A DNA stretch of 35,212 nucleotides, from positions 1-35,212 of the forward strand of contig JBBWZQ010000234.1 in the NCBI GenBank assembly GCA_039649115.1, read 5' to 3'. How positions within the stretch are numbered: position 1 is the stretch's first letter; every line of letters starts with the position of its first letter. The translations under genes were made by a program, and so were the position numbers. The DNA is from DATEJJ01 sp039649115 (GTDB lineage Bacteria > Actinomycetota > Actinomycetes > Mycobacteriales > Micromonosporaceae). Of this stretch, positions 15,659-22,875 are shown piece by piece. Under the pieces are notes generated by a model. The model had not been told where the DNA came from and ran no database searches. It worked only from the letters and a program-made list of their open reading frames with translations.

Positions 15659-15687
15659 ACTGTAGGTGGCCTGGATCACAATGTCAA
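15659..15687 (-). promoter_or_regulatory. Sigma70-type promoter of the catabolic operon
   Basis: On the minus strand a perfect -35 box TTGACA (15682-15687) is followed after exactly 17 bases by TACAGT (15659-15664), matching the actinobacterial TAnnnT -10 pattern. Transcription would start near 15652, directly in front of the inverted repeat 15630-15649. It is the clearest promoter in the window and drives the SDR gene and, by the tight spacing, the ten genes behind it. Confidence 0.7.
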
Positions 15688-15926
15688 GGCTGCAGCCTGC
15701 TGACAGCCATCCCCGACGAGCGCCGCCAGAGCGTCGTTGCCGCCCTGACCCTTCTCACGCGGGCAGCGCATGAGCACCCCGACCGGCACCGACAGCGCAC
15801 GCCCGAGCCGGCCGCGCCGAGGCGCTGCTCCAGCAACGACGGCGTCAAGCCCCGCTCGTGCCGCCACCGAGCGATACGGATGCGCCTGTGGGAGCAGGCG
15901 TCACCGGCGGCGGCTGCGGCCAGCAC
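15676..15926 (-). pseudogene. Possible degenerate helix-turn-helix relic
   Basis: The roughly 475-base stretch between the operon start and the sigma factor gene holds no convincing intact gene. On the minus strand one frame (from 15926) reads IRIARWRHERGLTPSLLEQR and another frame further on reads LGRALSVPVGVLMR. These resemble the first helix and a later helix of XRE-type DNA-binding domains, split by a frame change. This may be a decayed regulator or chance similarity in GC-rich sequence. The rest of the stretch to 16085 shows nothing I can identify. Confidence 0.2.
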
Positions 15927-16085
15927 CGACGCGGCCGCGTCGCCTCGGCCGGTCGGGAAGATCGTGGTCGCCGCGGCGGGCTAGATCCGGCGCCGGGCCG
16001 CGTCTGCGCGGCGCCCCGCCACCCGCCTGCCAGCCGGATCTGGGTACGGCGCCGCACCGGCGGCGGCCGGATGGGACGTGGACGT

Positions 16086-17075
16086 TCAGTGGGTGGCGGG
16101 CAGGTCGAAGATCGCGAACAGGTCGGGGTCGGGGAAGCCGGTGATGGTGGCGACCTGGTCGCCGTCGATGGTGAGGACCATGATCCCGTAGCCGTGGCAG
16201 TCGTCGGTGCGCTCGTCGGGGAGGTAGGCGGCCAGGGCGGGGTGGCCGTTGGCCCGGATGGTGACCAGGCGGATGAGGTCGAGGCGGCCGGCGGCGGGCA
16301 CGGTGGCGAAGAAGCCGGCGACGGCGTCGCGGCCGACGAGCCGGATCGCCTGGGGTGGCATGGTCAGGGTCGCGTCGTCGCGTAGCAGCGCGGCCAGGGC
16401 CGGGATGTCGCAGTCCTGCCAGGCGCGGACGAACGCGTCGACGAGCCGGCGTTCCCGTTCGGAGGCGGGGTGGGTCACCGTGGCGGTGGTCGGGTGCTGG
16501 GCCTGGGCAACGGTGGCGCGGGCGCGTTGCAGGGCGCTGTTGACCCCGGCGACGGTGGTGTCGAGCAGGTCGGCGACGTCGCGGGCGGGCCAGGCGAGCA
16601 CGTCGCGCAGGATCAGTACCGCCCGTTGGGTGCCGGGCAGCAGTTGCAGGGCGGCGATGAACGCCAGGGCTACGGTTTCGCGGCGCTCGATGATCGCGGC
16701 AGGGTCGGCGTCGGGGTCGGTGAGCTGGTCCAGCCGCACGTCCGGGTAGGGCTGCAGCCAGGAGACCTCGGCGGTGGTGAGCGGGTCGCGGCCCCGCCGG
16801 TTGATCATCTTGAGGCAGGTGTTGGTGGTGATCCGGTACAGCCAGTGCCGCAGCGGCGCGGTGCCCCGGTAGCCGCAGAGCCCGCGCCAGGCGCTGACCA
16901 GGGCCTCCTGGACCGCCTCTTCGGCGTCGCCGTACGAGCCGAGCATGCGGTAGCTGTGCACGTGCAGTGCCCGCAGGTGCGGCGCCACCAGGGTCTGGAA
17001 CGCGTCGCCGTCACCGCGCCCCGCCGCGGCGAGCAGCGCGGCGGTGCCGGTGTCGAGGTCGGGCGTCACGCTCAC
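16086..17075 (-). CDS. Sigma-70 family factor, SigG/SigX5-like, with SnoaL-like C-terminus
   Basis: This sigma factor has about 329 residues. Region 2 (about 35-95) includes HSYRMLGSYGDAEEAVQEAL and the LRHWLYRITTNTCLKMI segment. Region 4 (about 145-195) includes LPGTQRAVLILRDVLAWPAR and VAGVNSALQRARATV. The WLQPYPD motif between them is typical of the SigG/SigX5 group. The C-terminal part (about 210-329) is a SnoaL-like domain (VDAFVRAWQDCDIPALAALL, ending near FAIFDLP), which in such ECF factors modulates activity instead of an anti-sigma factor. I prefer the GTG at 17075 (AAGG box 6 bases upstream) over the TTG at 17081. A VOC-protein relic is divergent from it. Confidence 0.88.
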   Translation of the reverse strand: MSVTPDLDTGTAALLAAAGRGDGDAFQTLVAPHLRALHVHSYRMLGSYGDAEEAVQEALVSAWRGLCGYRGTAPLRHWLYRITTNTCLKMINRRGRDPLTTAEVSWLQPYPDVRLDQLTDPDADPAAIIERRETVALAFIAALQLLPGTQRAVLILRDVLAWPARDVADLLDTTVAGVNSALQRARATVAQAQHPTTATVTHPASERERRLVDAFVRAWQDCDIPALAALLRDDATLTMPPQAIRLVGRDAVAGFFATVPAAGRLDLIRLVTIRANGHPALAAYLPDERTDDCHGYGIMVLTIDGDQVATITGFPDPDLFAIFDLPATH

Positions 17076-17173
17076 CCGCAAACCTTAGCGCCGGGTGTGA
17101 CAGGACCGATGAGTTCGCCCCGGCAGCGGGATCAGACATGGGTGCGGGTCGACCCGGCCTGCCGGCAACCGAT

Positions 17174-17345
17174 GTGAAGGACGCTGATGACAGCACGTTC
17201 GTGTGGTTCGCCCGCACCGCCGACGACAGCGGGAAGACGCGAGTTCTACCTGGGCCTGTTCGGCTGGCAGATCGGCCCAGGTGCGGGTGACTGGTCACCC
17301 CAGCCGCCGCGTGACGGCACACCGCCGGCCGCGGGTCACATCGAG
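17174..17345 (+). pseudogene. Relic of a VOC/glyoxalase-like protein
   Basis: Two adjacent frames together encode the start of a vicinal-oxygen-chelate protein. The first (from a GTG at 17174) reads FVWFARTADDSGKTR. The next, beginning near 17238, continues REFYLGLFGWQIGPGAGD, the usual 'separate, then fold' opening of bacterial glyoxalase-like proteins. One base must be skipped near 17237 to join them. After GPGAGD the similarity fades into DGTPPAAGH and then is lost, so at least two thirds of the usual ~120-residue domain is missing. Both the frameshift and the truncation argue for a dead gene. Confidence 0.65.
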
Positions 17346-17431
17346 GCCGCGGCAGCGGCGGCGGTGTGCCCGGTTGCCCCCAAAGCGCATTCCACACCGC
17401 CCACCCGACCGACAAGGAGTCAGCGATACCC

Positions 17432-17767
17432 ATGAATGCCGAGGAGCTGTTCTGGGATCTTGTCGAGCCGATGTACGCCGATCCGGCGGTGCAACGCTCG
17501 ACCATGATGGGTCTGCCCTGTGTCCGGTTGGCTGGGCGGTTCTTCGCCTCGCTGGACCGCCGCAGCGGGGCGCTGCTGGTGAAGCTGCCACGAGATCGGG
17601 TCGGGCAGCTCATCGCCGACGGCCACGGGGAGGCGTTCGCGCCGGCCGGGCGGGTCTTCCGCGAATGGGTGGCCATCCCACACCCGGACCGCCGACACTG
17701 GCACAGCCTGCTCACCGAAGCCCGCGACCACGCCGCCGGCGTCGCTGATAGCGCCCGGCCGCCGTGA
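17432..17767 (+). CDS. TfoX/YjbR-like small protein
   Basis: This is a 111-residue soluble protein. The start MNAEELFWDLVEPMYADPAV and the FASLDRRSGALLVKLPRDRV strand pair followed by a REWVAIPHP segment fit the TfoX N-terminal/MmcQ-YjbR fold, a small alpha/beta domain often encoded alone in actinobacteria with no settled function. AAGGAG lies 12 bases before the ATG, somewhat far. It follows the VOC relic on the same strand and is convergent with the VKOR gene. The family is likely; the role is unknown. Confidence 0.7.
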   Translation: MNAEELFWDLVEPMYADPAVQRSTMMGLPCVRLAGRFFASLDRRSGALLVKLPRDRVGQLIADGHGEAFAPAGRVFREWVAIPHPDRRHWHSLLTEARDHAAGVADSARPP

Positions 17768-17842
17768 CCCGATCGGGCTGGCGTTCCTGACAAACTGAGG
17801 ACCTCCGGGCGTGGTGAAGATCTGCGGTTGCGCCCCGCCCCG

Positions 17843-18325
17843 TCACACGACTGGTTCTGCGGCGGCGGTGCCGAAGGCGATCACGGCGAAAAGTGCCACG
17901 GTGAGGATGTGCACGGCGGTGCACCACAGGCAGATCGCGCCCAGGGTGAACAGCTCGGTGTAGACGAGGTAGAACACGAATCCGACCCCGACCAGAGCGA
18001 AGGCGGCCCGGCCACGGCGCAGCGCGGGACTGGGGGAGCGCCATGCCATCGGCAGGCTGAATGGCACCATGGCGGCGAAGAACAGCAGGCCCAGCAGCGC
18101 GACCGGGATGCCGAAGACGGCGGACTGGGCGCTGCTGGTGACCTTCTGGCAGTTGACCACCCCGGTCTCCGGGCAGGCCAGCGTGGTCGAGGCGGTGTAG
18201 TGCTCCACGGTCAGGTACCCGGCGAGGGCCAGCCCCGCCACGGCCAGCAGCACACTGGCCACCGGTACCCAATGAGCAACGCCGGGCGGGGCGGCCCGCA
18301 GCGGCCGGCGGGCCTCAGCCGGCAT
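17843..18325 (-). CDS. VKOR-family membrane oxidase
   Basis: This 160-residue integral membrane protein of the vitamin K epoxide reductase family has four main hydrophobic segments. The redox centre CLWC (Cys132, Cys135) opens a late helix, and the loop cysteines Cys51 and Cys59 lie in LACPETGVVNCQKV with the conserved Ser after it (SSAQSAVFGIP). Bacterial VKOR proteins take electrons from an extracytoplasmic thioredoxin-like partner and pass them to quinone, replacing DsbB in disulphide formation. The partner here is almost certainly the DUF929 protein, whose gene it overlaps by 11 bases. No thioredoxin domain is fused to it. Confidence 0.92.
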   Translation of the reverse strand: MPAEARRPLRAAPPGVAHWVPVASVLLAVAGLALAGYLTVEHYTASTTLACPETGVVNCQKVTSSAQSAVFGIPVALLGLLFFAAMVPFSLPMAWRSPSPALRRGRAAFALVGVGFVFYLVYTELFTLGAICLWCTAVHILTVALFAVIAFGTAAAEPVV

Positions 18326-19229
18326 GGAATTTGCCCTGGTACGCGGCGGCGGCCTTGCTGGTGCACACCGCGGCGGGCTGGTTGTGGGTCAGCTGGCACA
18401 GTTGGGCGGTGAACGCGTTGGCCGCGCCGTCGACCGCCTGGGCGATCGGGCTGGCCGGGTCGGACAGCGCCGCGGCGATCTGCGCCGCCGTCTTGCCGGC
18501 GAGCAGTTGCGGGCTGTACGAGGCGCCGGAGACCACCGACTGGTTGGCGAAGTCGAGGAACGGGATCGACCCGGCCGCGTTGGCCGGCACGTAGGGTGCG
18601 GCGTCGAACTTGGCCAGGAGTTGTTGCTGCTGCGCGGTCGGGGTGTCCAGGGTGGCGTACCCGTTGCCCTCGGGCTGGTTGCTCTGCGTCTCCACGCCTT
18701 GGAAGGTCAGGTACTGGCTGGTGTAGGAGGCGCCGTGGAAGGACAGCGTGGCGGTGTCCGGGTACACGTCGGTGCTCGACGAGTGGGTCTGCCCCAGGTT
18801 GGCGAAGGTGCCGAAGCGGGACAGGGCCACCACCACCGCCCAGCGCTCCGCCGCGCAGTACGGGCAGTACTCCGCCCCCAGGTAGACGACCAGCGGCTTG
18901 CCCCCGTCGGAGAGGACCGCCTGTCCCGTCGTGGCGGCGGGCAGGGCGGTCACCTTCCCGGCGCCCACCTGGTCCAGCACCGCGGCCGGCACCCCGTTCA
19001 CCGCGGCGAGCACTGCGGCGTCGGCCGGGGAGGCGCTGGCCGCCGGCGCCGCCACGCCGGTGGTGTGCCGGCTCGTGAGTTTCACCACGACCAGTACGCC
19101 CAACGCCAGCACCACAGCGGCCACGGCCGCCCCGGCGATCATCAACCGCCGGCGGCGGGCCTCGGCGCGGCGCTGCGCTGCCACGATCTGCCGTGCCCGT
19201 TCCTGGGCCAGCCGCCTGCTCTTCGCCAC
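18315..19229 (-). CDS. DUF929 thioredoxin-like membrane-anchored protein
   Basis: This 304-residue protein has a basic cytoplasmic N-terminus (VAKSRRLAQERARQ), one membrane anchor (about residues 29-49) and an extracytoplasmic DUF929 domain. The thioredoxin-like active site CPYC is at Cys122-Cys125 inside VVYLGAEYCPYCAAERW. Two further cysteines near the end (LCQLTHNQPAAVC) may form a structural disulphide. The GTG at 19229 is chosen because the conserved sequence begins there; a GGGAG box lies about 12 bases upstream. With the overlapping VKOR gene it forms a likely disulphide-forming pair: DUF929 oxidises exported proteins and VKOR reoxidises DUF929. The biochemical role is inferred from motif and pairing. 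Confidence 0.88.
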   Translation of the reverse strand: MAKSRRLAQERARQIVAAQRRAEARRRRLMIAGAAVAAVVLALGVLVVVKLTSRHTTGVAAPAASASPADAAVLAAVNGVPAAVLDQVGAGKVTALPAATTGQAVLSDGGKPLVVYLGAEYCPYCAAERWAVVVALSRFGTFANLGQTHSSSTDVYPDTATLSFHGASYTSQYLTFQGVETQSNQPEGNGYATLDTPTAQQQQLLAKFDAAPYVPANAAGSIPFLDFANQSVVSGASYSPQLLAGKTAAQIAAALSDPASPIAQAVDGAANAFTAQLCQLTHNQPAAVCTSKAAAAYQGKFHAG

Positions 19230-19301
19230 CCCGTGCCCTGTCTCCCGTCCCGCACGCCACGCCGGGCGCCTCCAGCCCACCTTGCCACGCGGCCAGGCCC
19301 A

Positions 19302-19329
19302 TCGACCACGCCCTCCGAGGCGTGGTCGA
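19302..19329. terminator. Hairpin, probable terminator
   Basis: An 11-base perfect stem (TCGACCACGCC with GGCGTGGTCGA) encloses a 6-base loop. It lies about 75 bases downstream of the 19406-20329 gene (minus strand) and upstream of the DUF929 gene. No T-run follows, as is common for actinobacterial terminators. It would separate the two minus-strand units. Confidence 0.6.
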
Positions 19330-19405
19330 CCCGGCCGTGCGGGAAGAGGGGCCGGACTGGGCCGCCGCGCGGCCGTTCGAGCTCGTGCGTTGGCCCCCTC
19401 GCAGG

Positions 19406-20329
19406 TCAGGCAGGGGCGGCGAGCGGCTCGGTGGCCAGACAAGAGACCAGGCAGCGTTCCTTGGCGTTGCCCATCAGTTGCGCGGTCCAGGTGGTGAAGC
19501 CGCCATCGCCGAGTTCGACGGTCTCCCCGCCGTACCCTGCGGTGATCCGCAGCGCCGCGTCGGTGTAGTAGCCACGCCCACGTTCTCGGTCCGGCTCCTC
19601 GACCACGGGCACTGTGGTTGCGGCGTCGCTGACACGGGCAAGGGCCGGCGACACGGTGTCAGTCATGCGTTCGCGCATCACGGAACCGTCGAGGACGGTG
19701 AAGCGCAACTGCGGCGTCGCGGACGGCAGCAGGGCGTCCAGGACCCGCCGCCAGTAGTCGAGGTGCAGTATGAGCAGCCGCGCCTGCGTGACGCCGGAGC
19801 CAACATCGCGGGCGCTGGACACCAGCGCGAACAGCCGGAAGTGCGCCGACACCCCGGGGCCGAACCGCTGCGCCCGAAGCTGGCGGTGGCTGGCCGCCAG
19901 GTGCACGCTGCCCGATGCGGGCTGCTGCCGGCGCCGGTCGGCGGCCTCGACGGCCAACGCGTTGGTGGAATCGCTGAGCACCTCCACCGACCGCATCGTC
20001 GTCACGACCCGGTTCTGGCTCACCGGCCCCACCGCCGAACAAGTCCCCAGCGGCACGACCGGGGACAACTCCACGCCCTCGAACTCGGTGGGCAGCAACT
20101 GCCACATTCGGGCCTCCACCGCGGCAACGAGTCGCGGATCGGACCCGGCCGGGCGCACGAACCGGTCCTCACGCCAGCGGCGCAGCACATTCGTCGGCCC
20201 CACTCGCGTGGCACGCATGCGCGCGAGCGACAGCAGCAGCGTCTGCAGATCCGTGGGCGACAGCCCAGCCAGCGCCTCGCCCACGCCATCCGGTAACCGA
20301 GCCCACACCCGTCGCTCAGCGTCCGACAT
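19406..20329 (-). CDS. Uncharacterised protein, possible class II aaRS-like fold
   Basis: This is a 307-residue soluble protein beginning MSDAERRVWARLPDGVGEAL. Conserved-looking blocks are RFVRPAGSDPRLVAAVEARM, then VELSPVVPLGTCSAVGPVSQ, VLSDSTNALAVEAADRRR, SAHFRLFALVSSARDVGS and, near the end, RGYYTDAALRI with LGDGGFTTWTAQLMGNAKER. The last blocks recall the YYTG motif and closing region of HisRS/HisZ-like class II synthetase folds, but motif 2 and 3 arginines are not clear, so catalysis is doubtful. The ATG at 20329 is chosen over an upstream GTG at 20344; the longer open frame is spurious. It is divergent from the L,D-transpeptidase gene. I would annotate it as a conserved hypothetical. 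Confidence 0.7.
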   Translation of the reverse strand: MSDAERRVWARLPDGVGEALAGLSPTDLQTLLLSLARMRATRVGPTNVLRRWREDRFVRPAGSDPRLVAAVEARMWQLLPTEFEGVELSPVVPLGTCSAVGPVSQNRVVTTMRSVEVLSDSTNALAVEAADRRRQQPASGSVHLAASHRQLRAQRFGPGVSAHFRLFALVSSARDVGSGVTQARLLILHLDYWRRVLDALLPSATPQLRFTVLDGSVMRERMTDTVSPALARVSDAATTVPVVEEPDRERGRGYYTDAALRITAGYGGETVELGDGGFTTWTAQLMGNAKERCLVSCLATEPLAAPA

Positions 20330-20458
20330 CTCGCCATCCGTCACCGGGGCCACGATGACGCACGGGCATGGCGCCGTCCACCGAAATCGCGTGCCCGGTG
20401 GAGACGGACCACCGCACCGTGGCTGGCCCCGGGTGGTCGGGCTTGGACCGCCATCGGG

Positions 20459-20495
20459 ATGTGGGAGACGTTCGACGCCGAGCCGTATCCCACAT
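20459..20495. promoter_or_regulatory. Inverted repeat in a divergent intergenic region
   Basis: Perfect 8-base arms ATGTGGGA (20459-20466) and TCCCACAT (20488-20495) flank a 21-base spacer, about two DNA turns apart arm to arm. They lie in the 216-base region between the gene at 19406-20329 and the L,D-transpeptidase. The spacing suits a dimeric regulator contacting both arms, or a weak hairpin in the transcript. No regulator gene is adjacent, so the cognate protein is unknown. Confidence 0.35.
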
Positions 20496-20545
20496 GCTGA
20501 CCGGCTCGGTAGCCAACCGGCTCCGTTCGTAGCATCGTCGTGTTC

Positions 20546-21502
20546 ATGAGACGTCTGCATCCGTGGCGGTTGGCGCCGGTACTGGCCGCGGTGGGCGTGG
20601 CGTTGGTGCTGCCGGCGGCGTGCTCCGGGGGCTCATCGACCGGTACGTGGCAGGCGGGGCGATCGGCCTCGGTGGGCCCGTCAGGCACACCGTCACCATC
20701 GGGCTCACCGGCTGCGACCGGTCGGCCGGTCCACGTCCGCCTGTACCAGAGCGACGGTGCGACATACGGGGTGGGGATGCCCATCATCGCCTACCTGTCG
20801 GCCAGGATCACCGACGCGCGGGCATTCGTCGCGGCGACGCGGGTGACCGTCGGCGGATCGCCGGTGCAGGGCGCGTGGTATTTCGCGAAGTCCGGGATCT
20901 ACTCCGGGTACCCGCTGGAGGCGCACTACCGGTTGGCGGACTACTGGCCGGCGCACGCCGCGATCCACCTCGACCTGCCCGTGAAGGGCGTGTCCGGGGG
21001 GACCGGTCTGGTGTTCGACAAGAGCCTGACCCTCGACGTGTCCACCGGCGCCGCCAACATCAGCAGGATCGACGGCCACGCGGAACGGATGGTGGTGACC
21101 TCCGACGGGAAGCAGGTGTTCAGCTTCCCGGTCTCGCTGGGCAAGGCGAGCACGCCCACGTTCGGCGGCGTGAAGGTGGTCATGGAGAAGGACCGGGTCC
21201 AGCGCATGGTCGGCCCGGGGTACGACATCAAGGTGCCCTGGTCGGTACGGATCACCAATTCCGGCGAGTTCGTCCACGCGGCGAGCTGGAACGGCGGCAA
21301 CATCGGGCAGCGCAGCACCTCACACGGGTGTACCAACCTCAAGGAGGCCGACGCGCAGCGCTTCTTCTCCTTCGCTCAATTGGGCGATGTGGCTGTGTAC
21401 ACCAACACCGGCGGCCCCACGATGCCGAGCTGGGACGGGTACGGCGACTGGAACGTGGCGTGGAGCACCTGGCAGGCCGGTGGTGAGCTGCGGACCAGCT
21501 GA
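20546..21502 (+). CDS. L,D-transpeptidase (YkuD) with Ig-like domain
   Basis: This is a 318-residue exported cell-wall enzyme. The N-terminal signal ends in VLPAAC (Cys26), close to a lipobox but with Pro at -3, so lipid attachment is uncertain. A Ser/Gly/Pro linker leads to an Ig-like domain (YGVGMPIIAYLSARITD to about residue 155). The YkuD catalytic domain follows, with EFVHAASWN and the STSHGCTNL motif holding the catalytic Cys. The pattern matches mycobacterial Ldt enzymes, which make 3-3 peptide cross-links and are targets of carbapenems. The ATG at 20546 is used; a GTG two codons earlier is possible. No strong RBS is seen. Confidence 0.92.
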   Translation: MRRLHPWRLAPVLAAVGVALVLPAACSGGSSTGTWQAGRSASVGPSGTPSPSGSPAATGRPVHVRLYQSDGATYGVGMPIIAYLSARITDARAFVAATRVTVGGSPVQGAWYFAKSGIYSGYPLEAHYRLADYWPAHAAIHLDLPVKGVSGGTGLVFDKSLTLDVSTGAANISRIDGHAERMVVTSDGKQVFSFPVSLGKASTPTFGGVKVVMEKDRVQRMVGPGYDIKVPWSVRITNSGEFVHAASWNGGNIGQRSTSHGCTNLKEADAQRFFSFAQLGDVAVYTNTGGPTMPSWDGYGDWNVAWSTWQAGGELRTS

Positions 21503-21544
21503 TGTCTGCGCGGCGGCCGGTGCGGCTCGAGTTGTCGGCCGCAC

Positions 21545-22231
21545 CTAGCCGCGAATGTGGCGGCTGATCGCTTCGGCGAGCGCGTCCGGCCGGCTCAACG
21601 CGTTCAGATGTCCGCCCGGGAGCGGTTGGATGTCGATGCCGAGCCGGTTGCGGGCGACGCGGCGCTGGAACTCCAGGGGGAGGAGCCGGTCTTCGACGCC
21701 CTGCAGGAGCCGGGTCGGCACGGCCGGCCACGCCGGCAGCGGCCACGGGTCGGCGAAGAACCGGTCCGACGGCGAGGACGCCGGCGCGGCCAACGCCTGC
21801 GCCGTGATGTCGGCCGGTACGTCGTGGAAGAAATCGACCGCGATGTCCAGGCCGGCGTCCGGGTCGCGCCCGACCCGCGGCGCGTCCGCGGCGCGCGCGG
21901 CGGGCTGGCCGGTGTTGTCCCACCACTGCCCGGCGGTCTCGCCGGGTGCCGGGACCATCGCGTTGACCAGAATCAGCAGCCGCGCCGGGACCCGTTCGCA
22001 GACCAGCGGACCGACGAAGCCGCCGATCGACTGCGCCACCACGACCAGGTCCTCGACCCGGCCGCGCAGCGCACCGACTGCGGCCTCGGTCCACGCGGCA
22101 AGCCCCGCGCCCCCGGTGGTGGGCATGTCCGTGGTGACGGGCTCATGGTCTTCGGCGGCCAGCAACGGCGCGACGCGGTGCCAGTACCACGCGTGAGCGT
22201 CCGCGCCGGGAATGAGCAGCACCGTCGCCAT
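21545..22231 (-). CDS. Alpha/beta hydrolase
   Basis: This is a 228-residue alpha/beta-hydrolase-fold protein. The oxyanion-hole region is LLIPGADAHAWYWHRV. The nucleophile elbow is VVAQSIGGFV with Ser68; its first small residue is Ala, not Gly, a common variant. A late strand RLLQGVEDRLLP carries the probable acid (Asp), and PGGHLNAL holds the catalytic His. Short proteins of this type hydrolyse esters, lactones or similar bonds. No natural substrate is suggested by the neighbours: a transpeptidase converges on it and a monooxygenase relic abuts its start. Confidence 0.88.
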   Translation of the reverse strand: MATVLLIPGADAHAWYWHRVAPLLAAEDHEPVTTDMPTTGGAGLAAWTEAAVGALRGRVEDLVVVAQSIGGFVGPLVCERVPARLLILVNAMVPAPGETAGQWWDNTGQPAARAADAPRVGRDPDAGLDIAVDFFHDVPADITAQALAAPASSPSDRFFADPWPLPAWPAVPTRLLQGVEDRLLPLEFQRRVARNRLGIDIQPLPGGHLNALSRPDALAEAISRHIRG

Positions 22232-22251
22232 GCGCCTGACGATACGGGACG

Positions 22252-22659
22252 GCCACCCGCGAGGACCTTACCCAGCTCGCGATCGGATACCCGTGGAGCC
22301 GGCTCGCCCACGACGCCAGGAGCCGGTCCAACGGGGCGCGACCCGGCGACCGGGCACCAGACGCCCCCTGCCGTGACCCGGTCACCGGCTCGCCGGTCCG
22401 CCTGTTCGACCTCTTCCGCGGGCCACACTTCACCCTGCTCGGTCTCGGCGAATGCGCCGCCCCCGGGCTCGACGACGTCCACACAGACACCGTCCAGACG
22501 CGCCTGATCGGGCCGGGCGGCCTCATCGATGACACCGGGTACGCAGAACGCGCATACGGGCAGGACACCCTGACCCTCATCCGCCCGGACGGGTACATCG
22601 GAGTGGTCACCGACGCGCGCGACGCCCAGCCAGTCAACGACTACCTCACCTCTCTCTGA
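22252..22659 (+). pseudogene. C-terminal relic of a FAD-dependent aromatic monooxygenase
   Basis: One frame, ending at a TGA at 22657-22659, encodes about 135 residues with no plausible start. It contains REDLTQLAIGYPWSRLA, then NGARPGDRAPDAPCRD, LFDLFRGPHFTLLGLG and DTLTLIRPDGYIGVV. These match the end of the catalytic part and the thioredoxin-like C-terminal domain of PheA/TfdB-type FAD monooxygenases, a family that includes polyketide hydroxylases and rifampicin monooxygenase. The N-terminal FAD-binding domain (about 370 residues) is missing: the sequence to the left is the divergent hydrolase gene. This is a 5'-truncated remnant, likely left by a rearrangement. Confidence 0.72.
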
Positions 22660-22875
22660 AGACCCGCGGACACCAACGGCACAGCGGACCGGAGTTGGGG
22701 ATCCGGTCACCGCTGCAGCGGCGCTGGACTCCCGCTGCAGCCCGCCGTGCTCCTGGCCGCCCGGCTACAGCGGTTTTGCAGCGGGGTTGATGCGGGCTCC
22801 CGCACTGTTCAGCTGAGCCCGTCCCCGGTCGTCCCGCGGTGGCGGCAACCGCTGCGCAAGACATCAGGAGCCGCT
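22660..22875. other. Intergenic region with repeated CCGCTGCAGC motifs
   Basis: The region upstream of the large secreted protein holds a perfect 12-base palindrome CCGCTGCAGCGG at 22710-22721, a second copy of CCGCTGCAGC from 22732 and related CAGCGG/GCAGCGG pieces near 22770-22785. The cluster may bind a regulator of the LamG/RHS genes. I see no clear -10/-35 pair. Confidence 0.3.
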
